A stretch of DNA of 64,000 nt from Trileptium ribeirensis (GCA_030248225.1 JASANE010005226.1:1-64000); one strand, 5' to 3'. Shown: positions 24,615 to 36,905, counted from the stretch's first letter. The notes: a model not told the origin generated them from the letters alone. Made by a program: numbers and translations.

Positions 24615-25599
24615 GTAAGTTGTAATTAAAACATACTGTTCTTGCTAGTATCGATACTGTAACGTTGTTGCAGATATTGTTGTTGCAGTTTTGTTGTAAT
24701 ATATTTTGGGTAAGCTTACCTTAAGGTAATAATATCTTAGGGCCGTTTGTAAAATGTCGTTAAAACTAGTAACATTAAAATTCAGATTATTCATATTTGA
24801 AGATTGATTTAGGTAACATTGTAGTAGAATATGTAGTTACGCACATTATCTTCCTTTCTCATTCGTACATAATAGTAATATTATATATAGAGTGACCTAG
24901 CATAAATCTGATACTAACTTTTTGTCGACCAGTTTGCATCCTGAAGAGAGTTTAGATGCTATTCCCAATGGACTATAATATTTTTCCGGGGTTAATTGTA
25001 TTAATCAAACAGGTAGAAAACAATAGCTTTCGATTATAATTGTTTTCGAAGCCGGGTTGCCCTCACGTTTTTACTATTCAAACGAATATTACATACTGCA
25101 GATGTTGCTTTTTATATTTTAGAGGTTCAGACAGAAACCCTGCAAAAGCAATTTATGTACAGAGTTTTCCTATCCGAAAGCGCAAATTTTTTTGTGTGTT
25201 GCGTTGGCGTTCTAGTTCGTACTACACGGAAGTAACATGTTATATTGCATTTTTGTAACAATGAAGTTTTTGCTATGGGTTTTTCGTTGCATACCAAATC
25301 TTGTAAGATTACATTGATATGTGGACGGGGGATTTGATGCTGCTAAGTCCTGGGGCAATTTCAGCCAGGCTGTGTCTCTCATTCTGTCGTTATTGAAACG
25401 GAGCGAGTGCAGTTTCTTCTTTAATATGGGGAAATGTTTTTCTCGGTGTGTTCGTCGCATAATTCTTCACCAGATTGGTGGATTTGCACAATTTTTCATT
25501 CGATAGGTAAACAGCTATTTCGGCACTCCCCCAGATTAGTAAATATGGTCAAACATTTTTGAAAATTTCCCCCACTCCTTCTCATGAACCTGGAGAGGT

Positions 25600-25830
25600 C
25601 TGAAACAATGGTCAAAAAACTTGGGTGGGGTGTAATTTAGTGTAGTGATCCATGAACCTCGGGGTTCGAATTTAGTTGTCCACGAACATGGGTGGGGTAG
25701 TGAAAAATTTTAGTGGTTCATGAACATGGGTGGGGTAAACGTTGGTGGTCCCTGAACCTGGAGGTCTGAATTTAGTGGCTGCTGTAGGGTAGTCATGTTT
25801 ATAACTCACTCGGTGGTGCATAAACCTGGG
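25600..25830 (+). repeat. Degenerate minisatellite, TGAACATGGGTGGGG type
   Basis: About five units with GGT(C/T)CATGAACCTGGGGG or CATGAACATGGGTGGGGTA and intervening AATTTAGTGG. An inverted, diverged cluster of the same motif lies at 44,430-44,585. It sits in the intron between two exons of the MSP gene. Confidence 0.7.
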
Positions 25831-25990
25831 GGTGAGGGCGAAAACAATGGCGACATACCGTTGGGCGATAATATGGGGAAGCTGAAGAGTGTCACATTCC
25901 TCAGCTGAGTCGACCGTCATCGACTCTTGACAATGCTAATTATTCTACGGCAAGTATTAGATCACACACTTTCTTGCTGATTGTTTTCAG

Positions 25991-26109
25991 AGTTCTAGTC
26001 ATCCAACAATCTCAAGGTCACTGTCTTTGAAAGCGAAAGATGTCGCCGAAAAGAGAATAGCAAGCGTTAGTCAGGTTACCTCGCATTCAACGTCATTCAT
26101 TGCAATATC
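25991..26109 (+). CDS. MOSPD2: MOSPD2-like gene, exon leading into the MSP domain
   Basis: A 119-bp exon with acceptor TTGTTTTCAG and donor ATATC/GTAAGT. It enters in phase 0 from the previous exon and leaves after two bases of a Ser codon. It encodes about 39 residues: a basic Ser/Lys-rich stretch (SRSLSLKAKDVAEKRIASV) and then FIAIS, which corresponds to the first strand of an MSP domain (human MOSPD2 has LLHISPAEEL at this place). The next exon supplies the matching P-x-E-E-L-x-F. Confidence 0.8.
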
Positions 26110-27049
26110 GTAAGTAATCATCGATTCCTTGTTTTCTAAATTCATACTGGAATATTTTATTAGACAAAGAAACCGCATAATTATTGTTATTATCAACATT
26201 GGGATTCTGGTTTATTCAAATGAGTGAAACATTGGATTAAGTTAACCTGAGTATAAGCTATAGAATTAAGTAGTGATTTAGGACAGAATTGAGGCTAATC
26301 TTGAGGCGCTGTAAAGTGCCTTAATGGCACAGTTTCATATACCCTATCTTATCTACCACCATCTCGCATGAAAGGGTGTAACGGGTGAGCATGATTTCTT
26401 TTTAAGTTATTTTTGTGGCATCACCAGTAAGGGCTGTGCTTGATATATTCCGACATAAAGCCTCTGGAACGTTGAACCCATTGAAAAAGCTTAAACGTCG
26501 TCGACTGTAAACCCGTCGAAAACAAATTGACAACGCATCAAGTATTTGTGCTGGACCATCGTATGCAGCGTGCCAAAAACCTATCATATATAGATCATTT
26601 CTGGTGCACTGTACGATATAGGTAACCAAACTATTCAAGACACACTATAATTCTAAACTCAGGTTTATTGATCGTAGACTCAAGAACCTTTGAAAATATA
26701 TGAAATATTCGTGTTGGCCTCTATATAACCAAACCATAGATTGTATTCAACACATCGAAAAGCCTCCACATACACAATTTTTATACCATGTACCAAATTA
26801 CTGAAGAGCGACTACCTGGAAATATTGACTTTATGTACTGAGAAATTTTGAAATCATGAGTTTTTGGTTTCGTGGTGCAGGTTGATAAATTTTCGGTTAT
26901 ATCCAGTAGGAATTATTAACAGAAAAAAACTGTACCGATAAAACCAACGTGTTTAACCTGTTAAGTCGCACTACATGCCCATCGTCCCCGCACAAACATG
27001 ACACTCATTAATGCTCAGTTTTATTTAACCTTATATATATAGACCACAT

Positions 27050-27107
27050 TCCGGTTTCAGTTCCGTTCCGGCCAAAAAATTGCAGTTGTGGTTCCGGTTA
27101 CTCATTG
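27050..27107 (-). mobile_element. Solo hAT-type terminus
   Basis: TTCCGTTCCGGCC ... GGTTCCGGTTACTC is the inverted form of the end at 10,471 and resembles the right end of the element at 4,269-8,245. No partner end was found. Confidence 0.4.
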
Positions 27108-27439
27108 CTAAAATGTTTTCATTTTAGAACTCACTCTCAGTTTTTTCCTCATTTTGTGTGTAAGTTTTGACACCATAAACCTTAACATGCCGTTTAACAA
27201 ATCAAATATTTAAATACAATAATAAATTTTTTTACACAAGTTTTCTAAATATCTAGGGTGTAAAGTAACGCCCAAATTCAAACTGTTGATGAGACTAACA
27301 TACTTGCAACCCTCATATAGCCGAGCATTATTATAATATATTTGCGTGTAACAAAATCTCTGATACTCAACTTAATTTAGCTGATCGAATAGCTGCAGTC
27401 AGAGTGTATTCAGTTAGTATAGTCACTGACAAAAGTAAG

Positions 27440-27890
27440 ACAGTGCGCACGTTGACGCGTACAGACGAAATTATTTCTGTACGCGGGCTTACACAATTTC
27501 GTCTAAACGCGGACAGATGCAAATGCGTTTGGCCGCTGACAAATGTACAGACGCAGCCAAACGTAAGTGCAATCGAAAACAGTCGAAATCACAGTCGATC
27601 GAAATTCCGTTTAAAATTTAAAACGATAAAGAATTTTATAAATTTGAAATTTATTTAATTGTGCTAAAACCGAAACCAGAATCGATCGAAACTTCATTTA
27701 GTCGAAATCGATCGATTATTTTGCACTATTTCTAACCGCGGCTGTAATTCCATCTAAACGCAGACGTGCAAAAATGTGTCTGCATGCGGGTAGACACAAT
27801 TTCGTCTGTACGAACACACGTGGTTTCACCCGAACGTTAACGGACACAATTTCGTGTGGACGCGGACGGACGAAATTTCGTCTTGGCTGT
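27440..27890. repeat. ACACAATTTCGTCT repeats and a TCGATCGAAATT block
   Basis: ACACAATTTCGT(C/G)T recurs at about 27,490, 27,797 and 27,843, with CGCGGAC-like spacers. The middle (27,595-27,715) carries CGATCGAAATT and TATAAATTTGAAATTTA, which is the inverted form of the array at 30,930-31,215. It lies in the intron before the second MSP exon. Confidence 0.6.
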
Positions 27891-28118
27891 CAGTATTCGT
27901 CTTACGAGCGGGCGAGCTACCAGCGACCAGCGGAGAAAAACTGTTACATCTAAAAATAAAACTTTATTTCCCAACGAGGGTGCAGCATTCAATTGTGGCT
28001 GGTATTGTAGGTTTGTTTTGTGATATTCTACTCAATATAAGAGTGTTGCTCGTTAGTAGTTTCGAGTAGTTTTAAACGCTTGGTGGAGTTTTAAAATAAT
28101 TATTAGTTTGCGTTGTAG

Positions 28119-28221
28119 CCCAAATGAAGAACTGATATTCAACCATTTTCCAAACGAAAGCGAAAGTGTGGATGTTATCGCGCTTCGAAATTGCGTACCC
28201 GATGCCACACTAGCTTACAAG
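28119..28221 (+). CDS. MOSPD2: MOSPD2-like gene, MSP domain exon 1
   Basis: A 103-bp exon, acceptor GCGTTGTAG, donor AAG/GTTACG. Its first base completes the Ser codon left by the previous exon, and it ends in phase 0. It encodes PNEELIFNHFPNES, then VDVIALRNCVPDATLAYK. This is the canonical start of an MSP/VAP domain: P-x-E-E-L-x-F, then the alternating strand before a YK or FK pair. The upstream AG is unusually close to purines, but the frame, both joins and the family match leave little doubt. Too short to show as a Met-started ORF. Confidence 0.85.
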
Positions 28222-28552
28222 GTTACGCTTGTTATTTATTAGTTCAAGCAAAGCGCCTGTGGAAGGGGGCACATAACAAAATATATTTTTTCTACTAATG
28301 GACTTAATAATAATCACGTTTAAATAAATGGAACATTCTGTGAAGGTCAGGGTTATTTCCGCGGTTTATTAATGTACGTCAACAATAAATCTGGCTTACA
28401 TAAACTTGTAGTTTTATCAAGAAGTTGAATTCTTGCTGTTACATTATTGGTACAGTCTGTGGATTCAATCACATAATTTCTTCGTTAATTGCATATCGAA
28501 TCTACAATATTTAGTTAGAGCAGCATTCACTGGCTGATTAAAGAATGTACGA

Positions 28553-29190
28553 TACTCTCTCAGAATGAATGCTGTCTATTGAACGAACGGACATCCAGCA
28601 AAAATTGGAAAAAATATGGGCAAATCATGAACAACTCTCGAACAAACTGTTATCGGCTCTTGAACGAATTTATAACTCTGTACTTAAATTTTGAAGAAAT
28701 TTGGACAACTTCGCCTAACAAAATTTGAAATTTTTCTAACCACCATCGACAAAACGTCGAATTAACTAATAACTAATAATTGGATTGTTCATAGACGTAA
28801 AAGAAATAAACAGTAATATATAAATAGTAGCGAATGTTACAGCTTTCTAGCAATTTTTTTGATCGCTTATTACAGAGGGCAGCATAAAAGAGGTCCAGTT
28901 AGCAAAAATGTATAACAGAAAATGTAAAATCGCTTCGACAATGCCTAAACACACCACGGTGACTGATTAAGTTTCAGACAGATACTGTTGATGGATGTCT
29001 TTAATATGGAATCCTCGCCAGATTTGAGCACTTTTCGCTTGATTTTCCCTTCCGATAAATTTAAAACATTTTGTTCGAAAGGTGTGCGAAGTTTTTTCGA
29101 GATGTGTTCGCGGATAAGTAAATTTTGTTCGATGTTCATTCGTTCGAAACGCAATATTCATTTGCGCAACACTGTACGTACTGTAGGTAG
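28553..29190. mobile_element. TTCG-rich foldback element, full copy
   Basis: The left arm (28,553-28,605, with GAATGAATGCTGTCTATTGAAC) and the right arm (29,135-29,190, with CGAACGAATGAACAT on the other strand) are diverged inverted repeats. The body holds many GTTCGA/TCGAAC motifs. Same family as bases 1-255. It sits between two MSP exons. Confidence 0.55.
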
Positions 29191-29262
29191 ATACTGTTCC
29201 TATTAGCGGCCAATGTTGCATCTTCTTTAAAATTTATAACTTAACACATTTTATATCTTAAG

Positions 29263-29359
29263 GTGAAGACGACATCGCCCGAAAAATTCCGTGTAAGACC
29301 TAGCGCGGGTTTTATTAAAGCCCTCGATACAACAACGATCAAGATTTATCTCCAAGCAG
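29263..29359 (+). CDS. MOSPD2: MOSPD2-like gene, MSP domain exon 2
   Basis: A 97-bp exon with acceptor TATATCTTAAG, phase 0 in, and donor GCAG/GTTGGT, leaving one base. It encodes VKTTSPEKFRVRPSAGFIK and then a DTTTIKIYLQAG strand. K-T-T-x-P-x-x-(Y/F)-x-V-(R/K)-P is the hallmark of VAP/MOSPD MSP domains (human MOSPD2: VRTTAPEKYRVKPS). This is the strongest single piece of family evidence in the window. Confidence 0.9.
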
Positions 29360-30410
29360 GTTGGTTTTTTTACTAAGCTTTCATGCCGTTCAGTATCATT
29401 TTAATTGAAAGTTCTACATTTCACGTAACCAACAAATCTTTATAGAGAAATCACAAATAAAGCCAACTAACCCAATAGTTTAATTCAGGAAATCGACACA
29501 GAACTACTTGGAGAACTTATTTATATTTTTTTATCTCTAAGCTCGACACATAATATTAAAGTTACACTATTGTTATTACAAATGCTTAATCAGACTTAAA
29601 ATTTTTGAAAAATGTTGAAAGGCCGAAAGGTTGAGCCCCAGGGTTTCGCTTTATGGGAGGTACAGCTAAACCCCTCATGTTCAACCACTGACGCGTATTT
29701 GCCACCCCCTCGATAGTTTGACCCCTTAAATTTTTGATTTTGACCCCGAGAAATTTTTATCTTTGACCAACATAAAGTGCAATTTTTTTAACAACTTTTG
29801 GCATTTATTGCTCATTTCAGTCACAGAATATAGTAATACTCACGCAGACATTTATATTAAACACCTATATGCAAATACATTACACTATGTAATATATAAC
29901 ATGTATATAACGTATACTAAGCGTTTCGAGTGGCGTGCTCCCTAAAATTGTAGAAACTCCTTGAAAATATTAAATTTAATTTTTTATAACGTACATAAAT
30001 TGCCTAAAGCTGTAGTGTATTGGAGAGATAATCAAATGTGGATCAATAAAAATTTCTATGCGTAAGTGGAAGAAATAAGTGTTTGATGACATCCAAAGAA
30101 TTTGAAATTTTGTCTTGAGAAGATTGTTTGTTTGGTCTGAGCTTGGCAACAAGAGAGAAATAAGAAGAGGCTTGTATACGCCTATGTAAAAACTGCATGT
30201 GAAATTGTACAGGAATTACAGGCGATGAAATGAATATTAGTGAATTTACAAGTTTTATAACGCTAAGCTTTGAAAATAGGGGTTTTGGAAGACAGTGGGT
30301 TAATATACGGAGCGAGCAATTTAAGTCTCAAAATCCCGCACCAGTTTAGGTGAAGACAAAAGGTTTGAGCCCTCATCGACATCGATATGATCAGCCCTTG
30401 TTGAGTTATG

Positions 30411-30452
30411 ATTGTCACCGAATCAATCGTAATTGTCACCGAATCAATCGTA
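30411..30452 (+). repeat. 21-bp perfect tandem duplication
   Basis: ATTGTCACCGAATCAATCGTA occurs twice head to tail with no mismatch inside an intron. Confidence 0.9.
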
Positions 30453-30929
30453 ATTAAATATTGTATGGCCCAACTACCAACATGGTATTTGGGAGTAATT
30501 AAATCTTACAAGGCCCAATACCTATGGTAGTTAGGAAAAAATATTGGCCCGCCACTATAATTGACTTCTGCCGTTCCCCCTGAACTCGTGGTCTGACTTA
30601 ACCCCGGGAGCACCCCTATTGCCAGAGTTCAGATGAAATCATTCCGCTGAGCATTATTTGAAATCCTACCCTTGTATAACAGTATACAAGTTTTGTACTA
30701 TGAAGTTATGTTAGCTTATGCTGCGAAGACTTTGCTTGGGGCAAACCACCCGACTTCCGATGATCATCTGATCGTGAGTTTGAACCTTTCTGTCACTGAA
30801 TAAGGATGGATCATCCAAAATGATCCTTTTATTTGCACATGTTATCGTACTGATCGTAATAACGGCACTTGCTTTCTCGGATAAAGTATTGTCGCGGCCA
30901 GAAATAAGTACAGAATAACTAACTGATCG

Positions 30930-31215
30930 AATTTTCGACTAAACGAAATTTCGATCGATTTCGTTTCAACGAAATTTAAATCGATTACGATCTTAGCGCA
31001 ATTATGTAGTGTATTTCAAATTTATAAAATTTCGACTAAACAATATTTTGATTGATTACGATTAAACGAAATTTTCGATCGATTTCGATTTTAGCGGAAT
31101 TAAATATATTTGAAATTTATAAAGTTTCGGTTATTTTCAACTAAACGGAATTTTGATTGATATTGATCGATTGCGATCAAACGAAATTTCGATCGATTGC
31201 GATTTCGCTTTCGAT
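30930..31215 (+). repeat. Tandem array with TTTCGATCGATTTCGATT units of about 85-90 bp
   Basis: About three units, each with TTTATAAA(A/G)TTTCG, an AACTAAACG(A/G)AATTTT segment and a CGATCGATT(T/G)CGATT block. The inverse orientation occurs at 27,595-27,715. The array ends in TTGGCCGCGACTC. It lies 200 bp before the next MSP exon. Confidence 0.7.
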
Positions 31216-31418
31216 AGCACTTATTTTTGGCCGCGACTCTAAGTTGCAAATTCCAATGGTTTAGTATTTGCTGTAATGCGTAATACAGTTGTATGTTGCA
31301 TGCTCGAAAAACGTCGTTCATAAAAATTGCAACTATTATTTATCTTCAAATGTTCGAGAAGCAAGTTTTGATTTGTGCTTCTACTCTTTACGTATCACAT
31401 CCGCCTTATGAATTATAG

Positions 31419-31554
31419 GCTACGATAAAACGGTTCATCGCGACAAATTTCTTATCCTTTCCACACCGATTACAACATTGTCAACTTCTGGCGACCAAAT
31501 GGATGCCACAGCTTTTTGGAAGAATGTTCCCAAAGACGATGTTAATGAAATTAG
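31419..31554 (+). CDS. MOSPD2: MOSPD2-like gene, MSP domain exon 3 (FFAT-site strand)
   Basis: A 136-bp exon, acceptor GAATTATAG, donor AG/GTAAAA. Two bases complete the Gly codon opened by the previous exon, and two bases are left for the next. It encodes YDKTVHRDKFLILSTPI, a short loop, and MDATAFWKNVPKDDVNEI. This matches DRFLIMAAEM ... QFWKEVPRNKVMEH of human MOSPD2. In that protein the Arg and Leu of RFL contact FFAT motifs; here they are Lys and Leu, a conservative change that should keep the electropositive peptide-binding face. The gene therefore probably encodes an ER membrane-contact-site tether, as MOSPD2 and the VAPs do. Confidence 0.9.
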
Positions 31555-32139
31555 GTAAAATTCACCGTGTACTATGCAGGCACGGACATAAATCAAATGA
31601 AATTTTTCGAGACTCGTTCGCGAAATATTTGCGAAGATTTCGCGAAAAATTAACAGTTGTTCAATTGGTATTGACAAATTTTTCGCAAAGGTTTGATTTT
31701 ATTTGTGTGTATAGCTGTAATATGGCTGCGTCGTTCGTAGTGTTTTCAACAATATTCGTATACTATTGCTATTTTTCAGGCAAATAATGTGTATAACATC
31801 ATATTATAAACTGTGTATAAAAGTGACATCTGCATACAAGCTGCAAAACTGCGTGTTAATGCGTTGCTTTGTGTATCTAAGTCTGGATTCCCAGACTTGA
31901 ATATAATATCTACCTAAAACATAATTAGGTTGTGTAGATATTATTTTTATGTTCTGAACATTGTGAAAATCGAGCCAATAATCTGTTCCTTTTTATGGAG
32001 CTAATAATTATTACTGGTGTTAATGTGTGCTATGCTCACATTATGTGTAATACCAATTATTATCTGTACATCCTTCTTTGGTCATATTGAGAGTACATTA
32101 CGGTATTATGGTTGGGTCAAAATGGGTCTTCAAATGGAA

Positions 32140-32450
32140 CATGGGATCCCCTAAAAACCATTTTGGGCATATATCCTCAACCACTGGTGATGGTTTTTAA
32201 ATGTGCTGTTCGAATCCTGAATACGCTAAATTGGTCATATCTCCTCAACGACCGGAGCCATTTGACCCGGTTGGACTTACTTTGTTCAGAAATTAAAGCT
32301 CTAAATAGCTATTATACGGTACGCTTCTAATGACCTCATCTTCCAGACAGGGTTTGATCAAGATTGGTTTTAGGTGTTCTCCTGGGATCCCGCACACAGT
32401 AAATGTGTCATATATCTCCTCAAATACTGGAGTGATTCGGCCACACTAGA
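32140..32450 (+). repeat. Two-unit dispersed repeat, period about 240 bp
   Basis: Two units each carry GGGATCCC, ATAT(C/A)TCCTCAA(C/A), a TGGAG motif and TTCAGAAA(T/C)(T/A)AA. Confidence 0.5.
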
Positions 32451-32904
32451 CTCATTTTATTCAGAAACAAAGTTCTTAGCTATATTGAGCTCTCCTCTAC
32501 AGTATGTAGGGTTGGATCAATATAATATAACGCGAGGGATGCTGCACTACTTGAGCGAAATAATATATATAATTGAATTGAATAGGCTGCACAACCACAC
32601 CTGTGCACTTTGTTGTGCACCCGAATTACAGTCAGAACATTGTAAACTTTTGCACTGTGAATTAACTTTCCTGGCGATGAGACAAGCTCTTTTGTAGATG
32701 TAAAAAATGTCAATCCGTAACTTGGCATCGGTTTGTCCTATTTGGCTAACTAATTTTAAAAATCTTTTATAGATTATGATTCACTTGCGGCGTTTTTAGT
32801 TGACGCCGATATCGTTCGGTAGCATAAATCACGCTGTGCAAACCTACTATTTTAGTCAGTTTACGTTGTAAAAATTTCGCAGTATATCGCTTTACCAGAG
32901 TATT

Positions 32905-33125
32905 TGAACTTTGTCAGGGGGCTTTTTCCCAGCACAAAAAGGGCTAAAATCGTGTCAGAAACACTGTCAAAACGGTTTTGATGAAGAGGAAAAACGATTT
33001 TGACGCACAATTTTTAAGAAAATTTACGAAATTTTTGCTTCGGAACGGAATTTTAGTGCAAATTTTGATCATATTTTATGTACGTTGGAGTGTTTTTACT
33101 AAGTGGAAACAAAAAAAAATGGCAA
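32905..33125 (+). repeat. Dispersed repeat, copy 2 (partner at 8,281)
   Basis: Shares GTGTCAGAAAC, GAAGAGGAAAAA, AATTTTAGTGCAAATTTT and a GTTTTTACTAAGTGGAAAC tail with copy 1. It is followed at 33,190-33,255 by a short palindromic CCCAATTTGGAGGG pair. Confidence 0.5.
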
Positions 33126-33255
33126 GAGGCAATGAACCATGGGATCCCAAAATTTTGCCAGTGGCACTGGGCTTTTGCTAGAGGGCCCATGCAACCCACC
33201 CTCCCACCTCCCAATTTGGAGGGCCCTCCCACCCACACCCCACCCAATTTGGAGG

Positions 33256-35096
33256 GAAGAGTAAACGTCATATAGATTGTGACAGGCTCTATATTAAAAA
33301 GGATACACCATCAAGTGTACAAAATCTGAAATAAAAGTGTTGTCGTCTTAATAAAAATAATCCAAATAAATCACATACATAGCAAAAGTTTTATATTTAC
33401 GAGCACGTAATTCATGAAATTTTGTTGCAACTAATAATTAGCATCCATTCATCGTATTTTGCTTAATTTTTTATGTGGATGTGGTTAAAGTTATACGTTT
33501 TCAACTGTAATATTACACATATATCTCCGCCTGCTCGGGAGCGGTGGCCAAACACCACCATGTTTCAGGCTAATGTCAGCCCGTGTTGTTTAGTTGTAGC
33601 TAGATTACTAGCGAACCGATTTAGCACAAATTTTTACAGCATGTGCCCTTAAGTGACTTGCCTATCGCTGAGATAATATCTATACATATATTATTATATT
33701 CATAGGAGGAAAGAGATCAAAAATACGTTTCAGATGTCGAATCGAAACAACTTTTTTACTTGTTTTCTGTGACATGCCTCAACCTCTATCTAATAGCTAT
33801 GTAGCTGTAAATGTAAAGCTTAACGTACATTCGAATTGCATTAGAGCTGAGTCGAATGGTTTTAGAATAAGCTTAATGCGATCGCGAATTAAGGCATCTA
33901 TTTATGTGATATCTTAAGCCTTGGCTTAATTGTTTACTTATGAATTCACCTGATTCTAATGCCATTCGATTCAGCTCGTGAATATGGTTCGAATGTTGTG
34001 TACAGTACACGGCAGAAATGACCGTCCCATTTCGATAGAATCGCGAGCGATTGGCTCGCTCGAGATTTCGAAACTATTTAAATTAATATTAAATTCTATT
34101 TTTAGAACAAATTTATTTGGAGCGAGTCGCGAGCGAGCGGCAGTCATTTTTGACGGGTACCGTAAAAATATTCATTTACTGTGAAAAAGGTTTTTCCGAA
34201 ATTTTCGGGTAAGCAAAAAATCCAACATAATTCTCGTAAATCCATTCTGTTATTGCGGAAAATAATTTGTTCGATTTAACTCACATTACATTACGTTAGG
34301 TGCATAATGAATGAGTATCCTTATCAATGCTTCCCCGCCGTTTCATTACTGCTAGCATAAAATTATTGAAGTAATGGTTCTAAATAAAATAAAATTAATA
34401 CATTAATGTATGTCTCATCGCAGCATATACGTATGTAGTTCATCTAAAGTGAATTACTTAGGGATGTAGCGTCATCGGTTACAAGATGAGCTTACATTCG
34501 GACAAATGTTGATATAAATATCGATGATTTATTTAATATTGATGTGAGCGTACTGAATAACCGAAACATAAGCGATTGATGTTATTATTGTCTAAGATGT
34601 TCTTTATTGCAATACCTTCACAGTCAAACGATTCAGGTTTAACCCGCCGCTGTGGCAAAATTTTGTTCAAGGTACGAAACATGCATTAATTGATGCAGGA
34701 CAGGGTTCAAAATCTATTAACATTTACGGTAATCGGAATCAACCGAAATTTCGTTTTTTTCCATTTAATACCATTCAATCAATCGATTCAAAATTAAATT
34801 TTATTAAATTAGTTTGTAAAAAGGAGATGTTTGGTTTAGCTGATTATGCGCTTAATACTGGTAATTAATTTAGTACCAAAACGTCTTTATTCCATTTTTT
34901 CCATTATAGTATATGGAACAATTTCCGATAAATAATTAGGATTATTTACTATTTATTTATTATATACATATATAGTTATTTCAAAATTCAATTTTCTCGA
35001 AATCCCAAATAATGGACTTCTAGATTTCACAATTTAGTCATACACGATTGGGTCCCGTATTTTGCGCTTGTATCTAACCTTTGACTATATTTCCAG
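33256..35096. other. Intron of the MSP gene, no other gene seen
   Basis: AT-rich sequence without a splice-bounded exon. It ends in TTGACTATATTTCCAG, the acceptor of the next exon. Confidence 0.5.
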
Positions 35097-35244
35097 GCTT
35101 CGTTGCAAGTATGCTGATCCGGACGGTTATCAGCCTTTATCAAGGGATGTTTTTCTAAGTGGTAGTGGTGGTAATAGTCCTCAGTACCCAATGATAAATG
35201 GAACGTTCATCGACGAGAATACACATATTCTAACTTCAAAACGG
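35097..35244 (+). CDS. MOSPD2: MOSPD2-like gene, exon after the MSP domain (RLRC signature)
   Basis: A 148-bp exon, acceptor ATATTTCCAG, donor CGG/GTAAAT. One base completes the Arg codon begun by AG in the previous exon, and it leaves in phase 0. It encodes RLRCKYADPDGYQPLSRD followed by a Gly/Ser loop and an acidic, polar tail. Human MOSPD2 has HRLRC at exactly this junction, directly after FWKEVP...; this separates the gene from VAPA/B and MOSPD1/3. After this point MOSPD2 has a variable linker, coiled coil and C-terminal membrane anchor. Confidence 0.9.
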
Positions 35245-35739
35245 GTAAATTTTTCATTACATCAAGTCGCACTGTGAGTTTTAATATTCAACAAGGAATA
35301 TCGGTATTTAAAACAAAGTCCATCAATCATCAACAATGTTTTGTACTGACATACTACTGCTGCTGTTAATAATTTATATAAGTAGTAATTATAATAAACA
35401 AATTATAATTTAGTATTTTACATGATACGTCATACTCCAACATCCTCTAGTCAAAAAATATGCTAAGGAAATAATATATTCTACTTGTTTTCGTACTGTA
35501 TTCCGTATTCTGATCCACAATGGTGTTTTAAGAAAATTCAGTCCTTATGATCGCTTCTTACAAAAAACGCTACTATGTTTTTAGTCATGTGTCAAAACCG
35601 AAGAGCTCTTTATTTCTTCTTGCAATGACCCTAAACACGAAAAGTTTTGCAATTATTTATTAGTCACAAATTTTAAGAAAAATTATAATTTGAAGAGTGA
35701 TTTTTACGTACAAAATATGGCACCTAAGACTTGCCTTAA

Positions 35740-36247
35740 GCGGTGTTCACGTTGTAATGTCACCGCTGTTTGGAACTTTTGTCACACTGTAGTCGCGACC
35801 CCACCGTATAGACTGTCATTGTGACACCCATACTGTAAATCAATCGTCGAGGGTGTACGACACACCCCTAGCTACTACATTTTTCTTTACAGTGTCGTAC
35901 ACACCCTTAGCTACCCATTTGGCGCGAATTAACTATAACAGGGAACATAAGTAGCTAATGCGGGTTATTAGTCAAATGTCCTGTGCAGTTTTTTCCAAAT
36001 TCTCGATATTTGTATCTAGGCCATTATGACCGTTGATCATATAATTCCGAACACTGCCAGTAAAACTGCTAAAAGGTACGGTGTGCCTGACACTGTCGAG
36101 AAGTGCCAATAACCCTAGCTATCTAGCTTTGAAAAAGTTTATTAAATACATGGGAGTGTCTAAGACACCCTGTTGTCGACATTGTGTCTGATACTGTGTG
36201 GTGTACCTAGGTTCCGAACGTAGAGGATATTATAACGTGAACACCGC
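35740..36247. mobile_element. 508-bp MITE with GCGGTGTTCACGTT termini
   Basis: The left end GCGGTGTTCACGTT and right end AACGTGAACACCGC are exact 14-bp inverted repeats, continuing imperfectly inward. The interior has GTGTCGTACA/TGTACGACAC motifs and no ORF. The left flank ends in TTAA and the right flank begins ATTA, so a TTAA-type duplication is possible but not exact. A related end occurs at 42,364-42,410. Confidence 0.7.
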
Positions 36248-36714
36248 ATTATTTGATGCATAGCACGCAAATATAATTGCTTTTATCGTATTTAACAACC
36301 CCCAAAACCTACACGTTCGATTGCCTAGTATACTTGGAAAGTTGGCGAAATTTTACTATTTTTGATGCTAAAATTTACCAGATTTTGATCCGGCACCGTC
36401 TCGCAGGCTTAATAATACAGTCAATATGGGATTAAAACAATTAAACCAACCTGTTTTATGGGTTAAATAACCCTACATACAATCCCATAGTTCACCCACA
36501 ACAAACAACTTGCTTTGCAAAAATTATTAAATTTAAAAATTTGGGTTGTATTTTTAACTTTGGCTCATAGCTCGAAAACAGCAGCTATAACAAAAGTGAA
36601 TATGAAAAAGTTACAGTTCTCGATAAGAAATTTTTGGAAGATTTTTCATCTATCTATCTATCTCGAAATATAGGTCGCAAAATATGATACCCGGATGTCC
36701 AAATTAAAAAAACA

Positions 36715-36905
36715 TGTGATCTTTCACCTCTTTGGGGCCCATTTTGACCCGGAAGACTTGGTCGGATGGTTTAGCGTCTAATGATAGGACGCAAATACAC
36801 TAGTGATCAAATAAAATAATTTTTGAAGATCTATATATATTTTTAAATGATGAGTTATGATCTCCGCATACGGGCAATAAATTACGTTTTTACCGCTTGC
36901 TAAGC
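36715..36905 (+). repeat. Dispersed repeat, copy 2 (partner at 22,430)
   Basis: TTTTGACCCGGAAG, GGTTTAGCGTCTAA, TGATGAGTTATGATCTCC in the same order as copy 1. Confidence 0.6.
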
